Below are positions 12,399 through 23,631 of a stretch of DNA of 64,000 nucleotides, piece by piece. Source of the DNA: Oscheius dolichura (lineage: Eukaryota > Nematoda > Chromadorea > Rhabditida > Rhabditidae). The translations under genes were made by a program, and so were the position numbers. Location of the stretch: contig OW051497.1 in assembly GCA_932521035.1 (NCBI GenBank), positions 4,278,001-4,342,000 on the forward strand. The letters are read 5' to 3'. How positions within the stretch are numbered: position 1 is the first letter of the stretch; each line of letters begins with the position of its first letter. A model generated the notes under the pieces. That model was not told the DNA's origin. It did no database searches and was given only the letters and a program-made list of their open reading frames with translations.

Positions 12399-13589
12399 AT
12401 GGTAGCACTTCAGGGGATGTCAACCGATTTCAGTCTGCTTACAGCAGAACTCACTATCGATTTAGAAGAAACGGAAAATGAAGATCTTCCCACCCCTATT
12501 CAGGAATACGTCGACGCCAAGGTTGTATTGTAAGATGACCTATTACTTTTGTTTTCCAGAAATTAGCTTTTGCTTCCCGTTATCAACCATTAAAGGAAAA
12601 GGATCTTCACTTTAATATTTCCGATAGAATTCTGTAAGTTTAACATTTTACAAATTAGAACCCATATTTAGAATACATGATTTGACAGTGGACGCTCTGG
12701 AACGTCTGGAAAATCATTTAAACTTGGAGGAGGTAGGAACAATGCTCAACTGGCAGAGTGTAGCAGCGAAATTAGGATTGAATATGGATTCTATCGAGGT
12801 AGATTTCGTTTGAATTTTAATTTCCATTGATTTACAGGGATTGTTCAACGTATACGGGTACACGAGAGGGGTTATGGTTAAGTGCTCCAATATGCCACTG
12901 AACAAATTAATAAAGGCGCTGGTTGAAGTAAGAAGAATAGACACTCTTTACACCCTTTACGGTCTTTACATGGAAGAAAAACTCTTCAAAGGTATTTCCT
13001 TTTTAACCCACATACACTTTTTTCCAGTCCTAGAAAAGCCCTCACTACCGCTGGACTACTCGGCTGCATCCACGGCCATTGTCTCGAGTAAACATGTTCC
13101 CCGACTAATGGAAAGCGGCTCTATTCTTGTGGTCAGCTACTGTTCCGGCAAAAGGGAAGAGAGGAATGTCGATCATCTACTACAGCATCTTGTGTATGCT
13201 CTATCCCGACTTTTCATGTATTTTACAGACATCCTAAATACAACACAACCAATAAGCCGGTTTATCTCGTAGGGGACGTTGTTAGCGATGAAAACATAGA
13301 ACAATCCGCTGTGGAAGCGCTGAGAAAAGTGAGAATGGCAACAATTTTACATTTCGGGATTGTGTTTTAGGCGGAACATGTGGTATTTTGTTTCACCCCT
13401 TCGCTACTAGATCTGATCAATAATGCAGAGACGAGTCCACTTGATTTCAAATCCAGATCCGTGGCTAGTATCTCCCGAATGGCCAACGAAGAATATTGGG
13501 CCCAGAAGAACCGCAACACCCGGTTTAGAGCTGTAACATTTGACGTAGGCTTTAGAGAAAATATTTCTTTAAAAAAATATGGAATTTAG
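12399..13589 (+). CDS. Death-domain plus SEFIR/TIR-like adaptor (ACTL-1/Act1-like candidate)
   Basis: Cytosolic signalling adaptor, no signal peptide. Start taken at ATG 12399; a second in-frame ATG is six codons later and an in-frame stop lies upstream. After an acidic N terminus (TIDLEETENEDLPT), residues from about 75 to 160 read as a Death domain: LTVDALERLENHL, WQSVAAKLGLNMDSIEGLF, then KLIKALVEVRRIDTLYTL. A second domain starts at GSILVVSYCSGKREE and continues with HLVHPKYN, PVYLVGDVV, AEHVVFCFTPS and RFRAVTFD. This order of strands and motifs fits a SEFIR (or TIR) fold. C. elegans ACTL-1, the Act1 homologue of IL-17 signalling, is the best match I know for Death plus SEFIR; MyD88 (Death plus TIR) is the alternative. 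Introns are about 40 nt. The protein ends at TAG 13587-13589. Confidence 0.6.
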
Positions 13590-14564
13590 AAATTTCCACT
13601 AGATTTGAAGACGGTTGGATGGGCTAAAGCAACAATCGAGTACAAATTTCCGACTCAAGCCCAAATGTTTTTTAAACGAATATTTGAAAATGTTCTTATT
13701 TCTTGATCATACGGATGAAATTATAATGTGTGGTGCTTTCTACGGGTTTTCTGATTCCTCATTTTAGAAATGTCAATAAATTTTTATCATATCAAAGTTC
13801 TGTATGTTTTCAATCCGTATCTCGAGATACCGCCTACCTCTCGTGTTCTGTCCGCACTCTTTTTCCACACACTTTGCACACTCCTGTCTATGCAACATAC
13901 TTTTAAGAGATTTGGAGCCACTTACTCCAATACGTCATTTTTGACTATAATCTCGTTATTTTTGCCTCGTTTCCTAGCAACGTATTGGATTTGCTCCCAA
14001 AAGATGGATATGTAAGCGCATTATTGAAGCCATTGTTGTGTCATTAACATGACGATATCTGAAGGAGTTCGGACATGCCACGGTGTCCTCATGACGGGTG
14101 TCAATCGTCGAGGACTGTTGCCTTATCGACTCTCCTTTAACGGCCCTTATCTTCTTGTTTTCAAGAAGCACCCTCTGGGACACATCTGTTCTCTTCAACA
14201 GTTATTAACATTTAAGTGCAAAAATCAATTTGTTTAATCTCTGGGTTGAACTCTATTTACGTTAGCCCCAGCGCCTGCATCCCATACAAACAACTTTTTC
14301 TCTTACTGACTTTTTGCTGTCAACAAATTGCGTATTAGCTATTGATTAACAGGGGGGCTAGTTCGAAAAAGTTATTGGATTGCTGACAAGGTCAAAACAA
14401 ATGCATTCTCCCAGGCGACCCAAGTGCCAATAGCTATTATAGCACGCCAGCGTTTCGGGCAGTAAAGAAGCCATTCACGCAGCTGAGGGTGAATCACTGC
14501 CCCTAGCGACCCCTCTCTTTGCCTATATTCCCTTATCAGCTTATCAATAAATTTCCTTCAGATT
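13590..14564. other. Intergenic, no gene recognised
   Basis: Short AT-rich open frames only (for example 13770-14015 and 14049-14237), with no domain, signal peptide followed by structure, or splice pattern. It probably contains the 3' UTR of the Death/SEFIR gene and the promoter of the LRR gene. Confidence 0.5.
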
Positions 14565-16930
14565 ATGCGGGTTTGGGTGATCTTCTTGCTTATTTTTGCA
14601 ATATCTTTTGTATCTGCCTATGAAAACAGAAAGTCATCCGGCAAAAAAGATGCGAGTACTAGTACAGCCGACAAGGACAAAGATGATCTGCCACCTCTAG
14701 ATTCTAAGGTTTGTCAAACAGGTGGAATTCATCCAGTTCTTCAGGAATTATCGACAGACGATGACGAGGAGGAAGAGCCTGTGCAAGATAGACGAACAGT
14801 GAAGAAGCCCGCGGCCAAGAAGAAGACCAAAACTCAGGAGGAAGAGGAAGAGGAGGAGGTATGTTAATGTGTCAGGCAGTACTTCCAATGTCAAAACACG
14901 ATCAATCCTTTCCCTTTGTTCATATTCCTTTCCCAGGAGACAGCAATCCGCCAAGAGGAAATCAAGCAGACCTTTTGCAGTCATGTCGAAGGGGTTGCCG
15001 AATGTGAGAAAATGGTATGCTCTATGTCTTTACCCAACCGTCCCCTTGTCTGGTATTGTAGCTATTAACAATCACCGTTTTACTGTTCTGTAACTTATAG
15101 GAAGAAGAGGAAGATACCAAAAAGAAGACCGGCAGACAGCCGAAGCCCAAGAACACTGACGATCCGGACGTGATCTGCACAGGAGACGATAACATCTGCA
15201 TTTGCAGTGAAAACGAAGTAGATTGCCACAGGGTGGGATCAGCATCGATTTTGAAAGTCGAAGAGTAATTCAGGAACAAGAAGAGGACAGACTGGAAACT
15301 CTCAACTTGGTTGTCATGACGAAGAATCCAAAGTTCAAGGCGGAGACAGCCGATTTCAGAAGGAATATGATTACTATGGTCAAGAAGGTTACTGTCAAAT
15401 TTTATTTTGTATAACCTACGGGTTAAGGGTCAAATTCTACCCGGCAAAGAGAAAGAAATAAAGAAACTCGACCTCACCCACAACAAAATCTCTAAGATAG
15501 AAGCTGGTGCATTTGAAGAATTGGAAAATCTCGCGAAACTCCATTTGGGAAATAACAGTCTGTCAAAGTTGACACCGTTAGTTTTTCGCTCTTATATTTA
15601 TTAGATTATTATACACAGGGAAATGTTGAAAGGTCTTTCGGGACTGCATACGCTTGACCTCAAGTTCAACAAGTTTACATCTCTTCCCAACGGCATCTTC
15701 AAATCCCTAAAGAACCTCAAAAAACTCATCCTCGATGGCAACAAAATCACCATAAAGTGAATCATCTCCTCCCACGTAGAAAGACTCGGGTTTAGGAAGG
15801 AAACGTTCGAAGGCCTAGACAAGCTGGAGGAACTCAGTTTGGACAACTGTGAGCTAACGACCAAACTGGCTAACGACGTTTTTGACAATCTCTCGTAAGC
15901 ATTTGGGTTTATTTTTTATTTGGAGCAATTGTTGTAGTGGTCTGCAGAAACTTTCAATGAGGAAGAATCCCTTCGTCGATGTACCTTTGGCCATCAAGGA
16001 GTTAACCAAATTGCACTACTTGGACCTCAGCGAGACGGACATTCCCGAAATTCACTCCTCAAGCTTCCACGTATGCTCGTCTCTGTTATGTCCATTTTAA
16101 CATTTTTTAGGAGCATACATTGCTCAAGGTTATTTACATGGAGCAAATGCCCTATTTGTACAACATCCAAGAGAAGGCTTTCTGCGGACTGACCAGCTTA
16201 GAGGTGCTTACACTCTGGCGTATCCCATTAATACTTCAATTTTAGGAGGTGCACTTGTCAAATAGCTCAAAACTTTACGAAATTCATTATGATGCTTTTG
16301 GCCAGTCTTCGGGAAGTGAGTATAAAGTGATGGGACTGAAGAAGCTGGACATTTCTTACTGTAACATCTCAACAATTTCGGAAGATATGCTCTACTTTGA
16401 TGAAGTTCGTTTTTTACACGTCAATTTGTACACTTTTACAGGTTAACACGTTGGTCCTCGGCGGCAATCCTCTGAATTGTTCATGCGAGACGGCCTTCCT
16501 CCTCGGCACTCCCATCTATGACTTCGTCTTCGAAAGTCCCTTACCAAAGTGGGTTATTATACACATGACAATCCACACCCCAGATGCGCATACCCTCAAA
16601 ATTTCAAAGGATCCCACTTCACGAAAGTGCAACCATCCGATGTCTGCCCCCAGTTGAAAAAGGATAAACCCATGTGGAGAGGAATTAAGGTATTTGTGGC
16701 TAGTGAACATCTTTATCGTTATCTTGCAGGCCCTTTCCGTACTTCTTATAATGACCGGCCTCGCTGCCACTATTTTTGTGCTCTACTCTAAAGGTCACAT
16801 TCAAAAGTTATTCAAGACAGCGCGAAATGGAGCACCGGCCTTCCCCTCTATGACGTATTCCAATCTCAATAACACGGACGACGGCAGAAGTTTGGAAAAC
16901 GACTTCCAACCAAGACCAGAAGAAGTATAA
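14565..16930 (+). CDS. Single-pass transmembrane leucine-rich-repeat protein with acidic N-terminal extension
   Basis: Predicted type I membrane protein of the extracellular LRR class. The ATG at 14565 starts a signal peptide (MRVWVIFLLIFAISFVSA). A highly charged segment follows, rich in Glu/Asp/Lys (DDDEEEEP, then a run of acidic residues). A short Cys cluster (VICTGDD then CICSENEVDC) looks like an LRR N-cap. At least eight LRRs follow: KKLDLTHNKISKI, AKLHLGNNSLSKL, HTLDLKFNKFTSL, KKLILDGNKI, EELSLDNCEL, QKLSMRKNPF, HYLDLSETDI and KKLDISYCNISTI. The C-cap is NPLNCSCETAFLL. A TM helix (ALSVLLIMTGLAATIFVLY) and a short tail with a YSNL motif end at TAA 16928-16930. About twelve exons. Ligand and role unknown; the architecture suits a cell-surface recognition or adhesion receptor. 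Confidence 0.85.
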
Positions 16931-17452
16931 AAGCAAAACTATTACTTGTCTCAGAGTCATATCACGCACGAGGTCTATTCGGTTATCTGGAATCATACAT
17001 TCCCCTCACATCCACATCCAGTACTATGTATTGTGCATTACTTTCTCGAGTGATAAATTATTTCCAATGAATTAGGAACAAAAGAGCACGAGGGTATCGG
17101 GATCAAGCTAGACTGATCAGATGTAACAAGTGGCGGTGTTTGATCACTTCGAGCTCGTTAACTTGATAATATTTCAGCTAGATCTAATGTGTTGTGTTCA
17201 ATGCTCAACATAACAACAGGTATATGCCTTGCTCTACGGTTCAGATGACTCCACAGACCTTCAAGAAACCGCTACTCTCTCTTCAATCAATCGCTGTCCA
17301 CCAAAAAAGCTGAGCTATGGCCTCACCAATGTTGCAAGACCGGCAAAAAGTGGATGAGCATCGCCAGAGCAGGATTACGGTAGCCAATGAAACTCCTGAG
17401 CTGCACGCAACGTTCTCTCCTTGTTTTATTTAAATTTTAAATATTTCAGTAA

Positions 17453-18405
17453 ATGGGCCGTTTCCTCTTCCTTTTACTTCCCTTATACAGTGTCGTTATG
17501 GCGGAGATGCCATATTCCGTGGCTATCATTGAAGTGAGTTAAACTTAAAGGTTATACGCATCACTGTAGGTAAGAAACCGTTGCCCCGATCCTGTATGGC
17601 CTGGCACTCTCGGCGACACCAGAATCCCTTCTAATGGTGGATTCAAACTGGAACCAGGTTATAGTAGGGATAACTACTAATGCAAGGTCTTTAGGAGAAT
17701 CGCAAGTGTTGGAAGTGCCCTCGACTTGGAACGGAACCATTTGGATAAGAACAAACTGCGACAAGTATATGAATTGTGATACTGGCACCTGTGGGGTAGA
17801 TTGCCCGAACTGATGGTCTGAATCACATTTAAGAACTTCCTTGAATGTGCTGGAAGAGAAGGGGAAGTCCCACATACCAAGGCTCGCTTCATCTTTGACG
17901 AGATTGGTCCCGATAGATATTACGTATCCGTCCTCGATGGTTTCAATTCCAACATATCTATCTACCCTTACTCCATTAAAGAAAGAAGCGACGGTAATAC
18001 CTTTGAATCCCATCAGTTCATGGGAAATTATTCTTTACAACGCTTTCAGACGAGAGGTGCGAGTATGCAGGCGGCTGCACTCAGGACGTAGAAATGTTCT
18101 GTCCTTCCCAGTTGCAGGTAAGCTTGGATGACGAGGTCGTAGCCTGCAATTCTGCTTGCAATGTCTACGAAAACCCCTCGTACTGCTGCAGTGGAATGTT
18201 CGACAACCCCAAGGCCTGTAACGTCAAGAACTGGGCTTACAATTTCCCCGGCGTTTTCAAAGTGAAATTCTGCTTCTTACGGACAACGATGAAGTTTCAG
18301 AAGGTTTGCCCTCGCACGCTGACTTACAAGTACGACCGCGTCAATTCGATGTTCTCATGTAGCCACAAGACCGCTAGCAGGAAGTACATCGTTCGCATCT
18401 GCTGA
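17453..18405 (+). CDS. Thaumatin-like protein (secreted)
   Basis: Thaumatin/PR-5 family, an extracellular three-domain disulfide-rich protein also found in nematodes (C. elegans thn genes) and insects. The ATG at 17453 starts a signal peptide (MGRFLFLLLPLYSVVMA). Family motifs appear in order: VRNRCPDPVWPG, GGFKLEPG, VPSTWNGTIWIRTNC, TGTCGNFLECAGREGEVP, RFIFDEIG, DRYYVSVLDGFN, CPSQLQV, VVACNSACNVY and YCCSG, ending in the final Cys of YIVRIC. With splicing as read, the protein contains 16 cysteines, the usual number for full-length members. Introns are about 38-44 nt, including one inside TGTCG|NFLEC and one removing a frame-open stretch before KVCPRTL. Antifungal activity is known for some plant members, but no activity can be read here. 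Confidence 0.9.
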
Positions 18406-19073
18406 ACATACTTGAAATGCGGGAATTCTCTTTCAATGAAATTTTACTGTGGCGATTGAGCAGAAATCACTACCCGGGCGTTACACTCCCCAACATCGGG
18501 TACAGAAGCACCCACGCGGAACAAGCTACGCATAAAGATAACTGCGTCAGGAGCAAGCTATATTCTTTTGGATTTGTAGTCAACGATACGACCGGTTGAA
18601 TCACATAATACGGATCATTGGAGGATGTGGCGAAAGTACGCCTGAAAACATGAAAAGTAACCAGCTCTTGTTGAAAACACCACATTTGACATTTGACATT
18701 CTCTATTTCATTTTCATTCATTCATCAGATTGAGATCTTCGTAGCCAAGCTTAGGATAAAGTTGCGCAATCATTGAGAGATTCGGACACAATGCGGTGCA
18801 AGAGCAGCGGTTCAAAAGCAGCTGATGTCTCGGCTGCGTCATAATGTCTTTCGGTCGTCGTGGGCCTTATTAGGACCCATGTGGAGCCACTTGTTTACAC
18901 CTTGCTCTTTATGTCATCATGCCACAGAAATACACCGTTTGATATGCTTTTCACACCCTTCAACGAAAAAGGAAACGAAGCAACGAATTGCAGTCACGTG
19001 GATCCCGTTCCCGGCGGATATAAATACGTTGCTTACGATATCCGTGATATCAGACACATTTCAGCTATCGGAA
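18406..19073. other. Intergenic, no gene recognised
   Basis: Open frames at 18417-18599, 18825-19166 and 18860-19135 run through this stretch. The last two overlap the first exon of the acetyltransferase gene, so upstream coding of that gene here cannot be excluded. No motif was seen. Confidence 0.4.
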
Positions 19074-20279
19074 ATGGTTGTGGTTGTTACGGAGGACCTC
19101 GTCTTTGTCGAAAATCCCGGACAACGGTACTGTGACGAGATTGTAGCCGAGGTACGGAGTTTATAAAAAGCTATCTTGTTCCATAGATTGTACGAACCGA
19201 ACAATGGACCCGAATGAAAGGAGAATTTGACATCTGGTCGTCTACCCAGGACTACTTCTTGTTTATTGTAGCGTTTGACTCAAGTAGGCAATACATCGTG
19301 CTGTCCATGTTCTGCTTCAGACACCAACGAACCTGTTGGCTCCATCTCCTTGACAATGGACCGCTCACCAGATGGCAATCCGGACGACGACCTCTATTAC
19401 ATTGGAAGTTTCTACACCAAACACTCCCACAGAGGAATAGGCCTTGGCTTGGAGCTATTCAAAAGATGCATGAAGAAAACACAAGGCAAAAATGTAAATC
19501 TGAACTCAGGTGAGTCGGGATCATTCCGGCAACAACTCCAATTTCAGCTTTGGCTATGGTAAACTTCTACGACAAACGGTTTGGCTTCAACCACTATCCC
19601 GTCTACTTCAACGCGTTTGCCAAAGCCCACCCGACGGTATTTCAACTGGATAAGGAGCTTATTTCAGATTCACAAATATCGGTATTGGGTTCTCCTTGAG
19701 CAAATAAAACAGTTCAGGACGTGGAAGGCATTGATTTTACACGCGTTATCACATATGATCAATCCATTTGCAAACGTCAACGGACCAAGTATTTACATAA
19801 GTGGCTTACTGGTGATTACGCCACCTCCAAAGTATGAAGGGGCCCTATTGCAAACACATTTTCAGGTGGCCGTTGATAAAGTAGGAAACGTTGTCGGCTT
19901 CGTTTGCATTCGCCCACAAATTGTCAACCGTGTAACTGTTGGGCCATTCTATGCTAATGACGAGGTGAGCTGAATGGAATCCAAGTAAAGGAATTTAGAA
20001 AATCGCACATGATTTATTGCTATCCTGTTTGAAGGATGTTGCCAACCTGACCAGTTATGACGAGCTTTGGATGCGATTCCCGGAGCCAAACGAACAGGCA
20101 ATGCGCTGGTAACCAATTTCTTTTCTGACTAGTTTGTAAATCTTAGTGTTCTGGACGGTCTCACCAACGGAGACTATAAAATGACTCGCAGTGTGAAGAG
20201 CATGTTCACCAAGAAGCTCATCGAACCCGACCCAAAGCTTATCTACTCGGTTTTTGAGGCTGGGCACAGCTTAGTTTGA
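19074..20279 (+). CDS. GNAT-family N-acetyltransferase with C-terminal acetyltransferase-related domain
   Basis: Predicted acetyl-CoA-dependent transferase, cytosolic (no signal peptide). The start at ATG 19074 is the first Met in frame before MVVVVTEDLVFVENPG; an upstream exon is possible. Exon 3 contains EPVGSISLTMD and DLYYIGSFYTKHSHRGIGLGLELF, which is the acetyl-CoA pyrophosphate-binding motif A (RGxGxG). The following exon (MVNFYDKRFGF) is the typical motif B. A second block, KWLTGDYATSKVAVD, NVVGFVCIRPQ and VGPFYANDED, repeats the strand pattern of a GNAT-like half and resembles nematode proteins with a paired GNAT arrangement. All junctions are in phase and introns are 35-60 nt. The protein ends at TGA 20277-20279. 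Substrate unknown. Confidence 0.75.
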
Positions 20280-20610
20280 TAGGCAGTTGTTTCTGTTTAC
20301 AGTCCATTAGTCCAAAGAATAAATCACTTCAGATATCTGTTAAAGAGTCTGTTCGCTCCTAGTCGTCATAGTTTCATGTGCTGATGTGAGATCAGCGACA
20401 GAAATGCCTTCAGCATGCGACGTCTCCTAACGAAAGGAACTGGACCTCTTGATTCGTAGTACAGTCTGCCAAGTTATTCCTTGGAAACGGTAATTTCTTG
20501 TGTCCAATATTCGAGAGAAAGGTTAGCCGTCACCCCTTCCCGCGGCGTCCACGAAGACAAAACATAAGGAATGCATAAAAAGGGAAAAGGGCCAAAGCGC
20601 GAAACATATT
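20280..20610. other. Intergenic spacer
   Basis: Contains a polyadenylation-like AATAAA shortly after the acetyltransferase stop (about 20321). I see nothing else. Confidence 0.4.
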
Positions 20611-21694
20611 ATGTGGCTGCTTCTCATAACGGTTACGACAGCGACCGCTCTCACGTATGAAAATGTTTTCCGTTTTAGCGGAACTATTCAGACTCCCCAA
20701 GGTTGAGGTTGACAAGGCCATCTTGGAGAAGTATGGAGTCACAGATGATGTCAACCAACCGGGTTACTTTAAGGTATTCTTCAGAAGTTTGGGAAGCAGC
20801 TCATTTTAGAAGGCGATAGACAACTTCAACAGCTTCCGCAAACAGTATCCTGGTGCCATCGACCCTATTGCCTTGTGGACGTTGGTCGAAAACACCGCTA
20901 CCTACTCCCTTCCCGTGCTTCTTTCCCGACAATGGATCTTGCTCGGTTCGGCAGCTCAAGCTCAGGCAAATAGAAGATTCTACTCAAAGAAGAGATAGTT
21001 TAGGATCTTGTCCAAATTCTTGTGGCTCATTTGCTGAACGTCGCCAACCGTTTCCGTCAGACCGCCGAAGCTGTTAATCTGCTGGAGTTTGGCGCCATAA
21101 AGAAACTGAAGAGCGCGTCAAACGTTACGTTCATTGACGACTGCAGAAAGGATAGAATGGTCATGGATTTGGTGGGCCCCGGTAGTTTGTCTTTACTTTA
21201 AATATAGGCTCACAAGGTTATCAATGCTCAAGGAACCTTCGACCCTGTACGGACTTGTGATCAGTTCCTCCAAGCCGTCAGAAAGGTATTGTGTTTCCTT
21301 GCTGTTTTATGAGGAGATTGCAGAATTCATCGATTTTGGACGCCAGAACAGCAGCCTCAATGAAAGCTCGTGAGCAGCCGTTAAAACTGAGTACATCGAT
21401 ATTTTAGACACCGCCTTGGATGGAGTGGAAGACATGGTTATCAATGGAGACCGCTACACCTTTGGCCAGATTGAAGAGCAGCTCAAAGCCCATCCAATTA
21501 TTGACCCGTTCATGTATGACTACTTCGAGAAAACCTTGAGAGATAACCTGGAGGTGGACATGTTTTAGCCAATCCAAACAAAGATTTAGGACTACGATCA
21601 GGTGATCAGGGATCTCCAAGAGGACCCCTCCGTGCAACAAGTCTATGACTCTATCGCAAAGAAATTGGGCTCCGTCGGAGTTGTTCAACATTAA
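20611..21694 (+). CDS. Secreted helical protein of unknown family
   Basis: I do not recognise the family. The ATG at 20611 starts a short signal peptide (MWLLLITVTTATALT). The mature chain of roughly 275 residues is rich in charged and amphipathic helices, with few cysteines (TFIDDCRK and PVRTCDQFL) and no TM segment. Readable stretches in order: KVEVDKAILEKYGV, AIDPIALWTLVENTATYSL, LVAHLLNVANRFRQTAEAV, LDGVEDMVINGDRYTFGQ, and the end at KLGSVGVVQH. Seven or eight exons join in phase. One intron (20966-21003) uses a GC donor after CTCAG. The signal peptide suggests an excretory-secretory product. The stop codon (21692-21694) lies only 4 nt from the stop of the opposite-strand SLC17 gene. Confidence 0.7.
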
Positions 21695-21698
21695 AAAT

Positions 21699-23631
21699 TT
21701 ACTTTATCTCAACCTTTGTTACTGAACTTTCCATATCGACTTCTTCTGCAGGTATCTTCTCTGGATTCTCAATCTCCGTAAACTTCGCTGGTTGATCAGT
21801 AGCAGCGATAAAAAAAAGGATGTTCATCTGAGGAAATTAGTCTACTAGAAGCCTTCATAGAACTCACAAAAAGCAGCAATCCTCCATTCAATATGAATAC
21901 CCATTTCCAGTCGTCAAAGCTGTGCTCGTTTTTGACAAAAATAGCTACAATCGCAGGTGCGATGAAAAGGGCCACGCATTTCATAAACTGAATCGTTGAC
22001 AAAACAAAGTGCGCGTATTGTCTGAATGACCATTTTGGGAACGTGAAAGAAGGCAATGACAAACCTCGAGACAAATGTTGCACACTTGTAGAATCCTCCG
22101 GGATTCAAGCTCAAGCAGAAATAGAACATGGTAACATAGAAAATAATCAAGTCTGGGTTGACTGGCGGTGTGATTCCAATGAGAAGGCAAAATATACCAG
22201 CACAGCCAACGGCTATTCCATTACATATCCGCATCTTCCAATATTCCGACACACATCTGATCGAGGTAAACATAAACATAAGTGTCTTACGTGAAATAGT
22301 CGCTAAAAAGGCCGAAAAGTATCCGCACCGGGATGTGGATAGCAGCCGTTAGAGCCACAAGAAAGCCTAGAAATTGTATGGGCCTTCAATGTGGACCAGG
22401 CAGCCTGCGGCAGCCTTCGGCTGTCGTAATACAGTAAAACAAAAAAGCAAAAATGTTTGACTGTGGCGGGGATCGAACCCGCGACCTCTCACACCGCGCG
22501 TTCACAGACTTCCCGCAGATGATCTCTGAAATCTCGACATGTCAACGCACGGACACACAGACACCGTAGCGCTTTAAAAGTAGGGATACCTGTCTCCGAA
22601 ATGTTGTAATTGAGAACATTGTGAAAATAAATAGGTGCGTATGTTAGCAACAGAGTAAGTGAGGTCAGTTCTGCTAGAGCATTTGCCCATACTACCAAGA
22701 TGACAGGTGTTTTGATGATTTCCTAAACGAGCCTCATTATCTGCCTGCCATCTTCTACCATGTAAGGAACGAAGCACGTCCTCTCAATGTGTGCCTTTGT
22801 CTTCCCCTTCTGGATTACCCTCAGTTCGTGACTGGAAACAGAAGTGTGAAGATGAGGATCATCTTTGTACAAAAGTGCCCACAAACTGAACATAATCGCC
22901 CCAAATCCGGCATGAAAATAATAGGAAGATTTCCAGCCCAACGCGGAACTACAGAGCTGAGCCTCTCATTATCGAGTACATTTTGAACCTTTTACCCCGC
23001 CCGTGAGAGGATTAGCGACGGAAACGGCCACGGATGAGAATGACGTCAAAGTGGCGATGAAGAACCCCGTTTGCTTGAGAGGTGCCCAACGAACGCACAT
23101 CATCCCTATTGTGGCAAAATCTGCAGCGTAAGCAAGCCCCTAAACATCAGTTCAAATAGAAATAGACAATTCACCTGAATAAAGCGAGCAACCAGTAGAA
23201 AATGGATTCCAGCATAAGCAGCAAGGGGACTCATAGCAGTGGCAACGGCGGAGATCCATCCCGCAATAAAGAACGGCCATCTGAAAAGGGCGTCTGATCC
23301 ACCTAGAGAAATCTCACTTGGCGCCGAACCGAATATACAGATAGTTGATAGGAGGAGTGCCAATCACGGTCCCGGTAGCCACCGCCCAAATTATGGCACT
23401 TTTCTCTGGAGGACTGTAACTGTATCTGCTGACAATTGTCTAAATGGAGATGAGACATCACGAAAATCTTCTGAATACCCCATTTTCTGTCTCGTACCCG
23501 CCGGTGAGATCCAAATCCATGCAAATAAAAGTGAAATGCATGATTATGTAATTAGCAGCAATACTCGTCAAGCAGAGGAAACACAATACCAGTAGAACAT
23601 AGCGGAAACGATTTGTCAGAGGAGAGGCCAT
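21699..23631 (-). CDS. SLC17-type major facilitator transporter (nematode sodium/phosphate or vesicular anion transporter-like)
   Basis: Twelve-TM major facilitator of the SLC17 class (organic anions, phosphate or vesicular glutamate in relatives). The ATG at 23629-23631 starts MASPLTNRFRYVLLVLCFLCLTS. Motifs follow in order: FTFICMD, YSPPEKSAIIWAVATG, PINYLYIRFGAKWPF, AGWISAVATAMSP, RFIQGLAYAADFATIG, VRWAPLKQ, GWKSSYYFHAGFGAIMFSLWALLY, then VILVVWANALAEL, LLLTYAPIYFHNVLNYN and VRILFGLFSDYF. The last exons give WKWVFILNGGLLLF and an acidic tail ending VTKVEIK. Introns are mostly 36-45 nt; the exception is 22367-22589 (223 nt), which holds a tRNA-like element. Substrate cannot be assigned from sequence. 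Confidence 0.87.
22459..22509 (-). other. tRNA-like element (acceptor stem plus T arm) inside an SLC17 intron
   Basis: On the minus strand a perfect T arm is present (GCGGG TTCGATC CCCGC; its B box GGTTCGATCCC lies at 22468-22478). The following CACAGTC plus A looks like a 3' acceptor strand with discriminator base. A GTCTGTG at 22502-22508 can pair with it at six of seven positions. Between that and the T arm there are only about 20 nt, too few for normal D and anticodon arms, so it is not an ordinary tRNA gene. It may be a degenerate tRNA or the head of a tRNA-derived SINE. It accounts for part of the unusual length of this intron. Confidence 0.5.

Noticed and set aside
17561-18013. 150-codon minus-strand open frame
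   Set aside because: Shadow of the thaumatin-like gene, whose plus-strand exons carry all family motifs.
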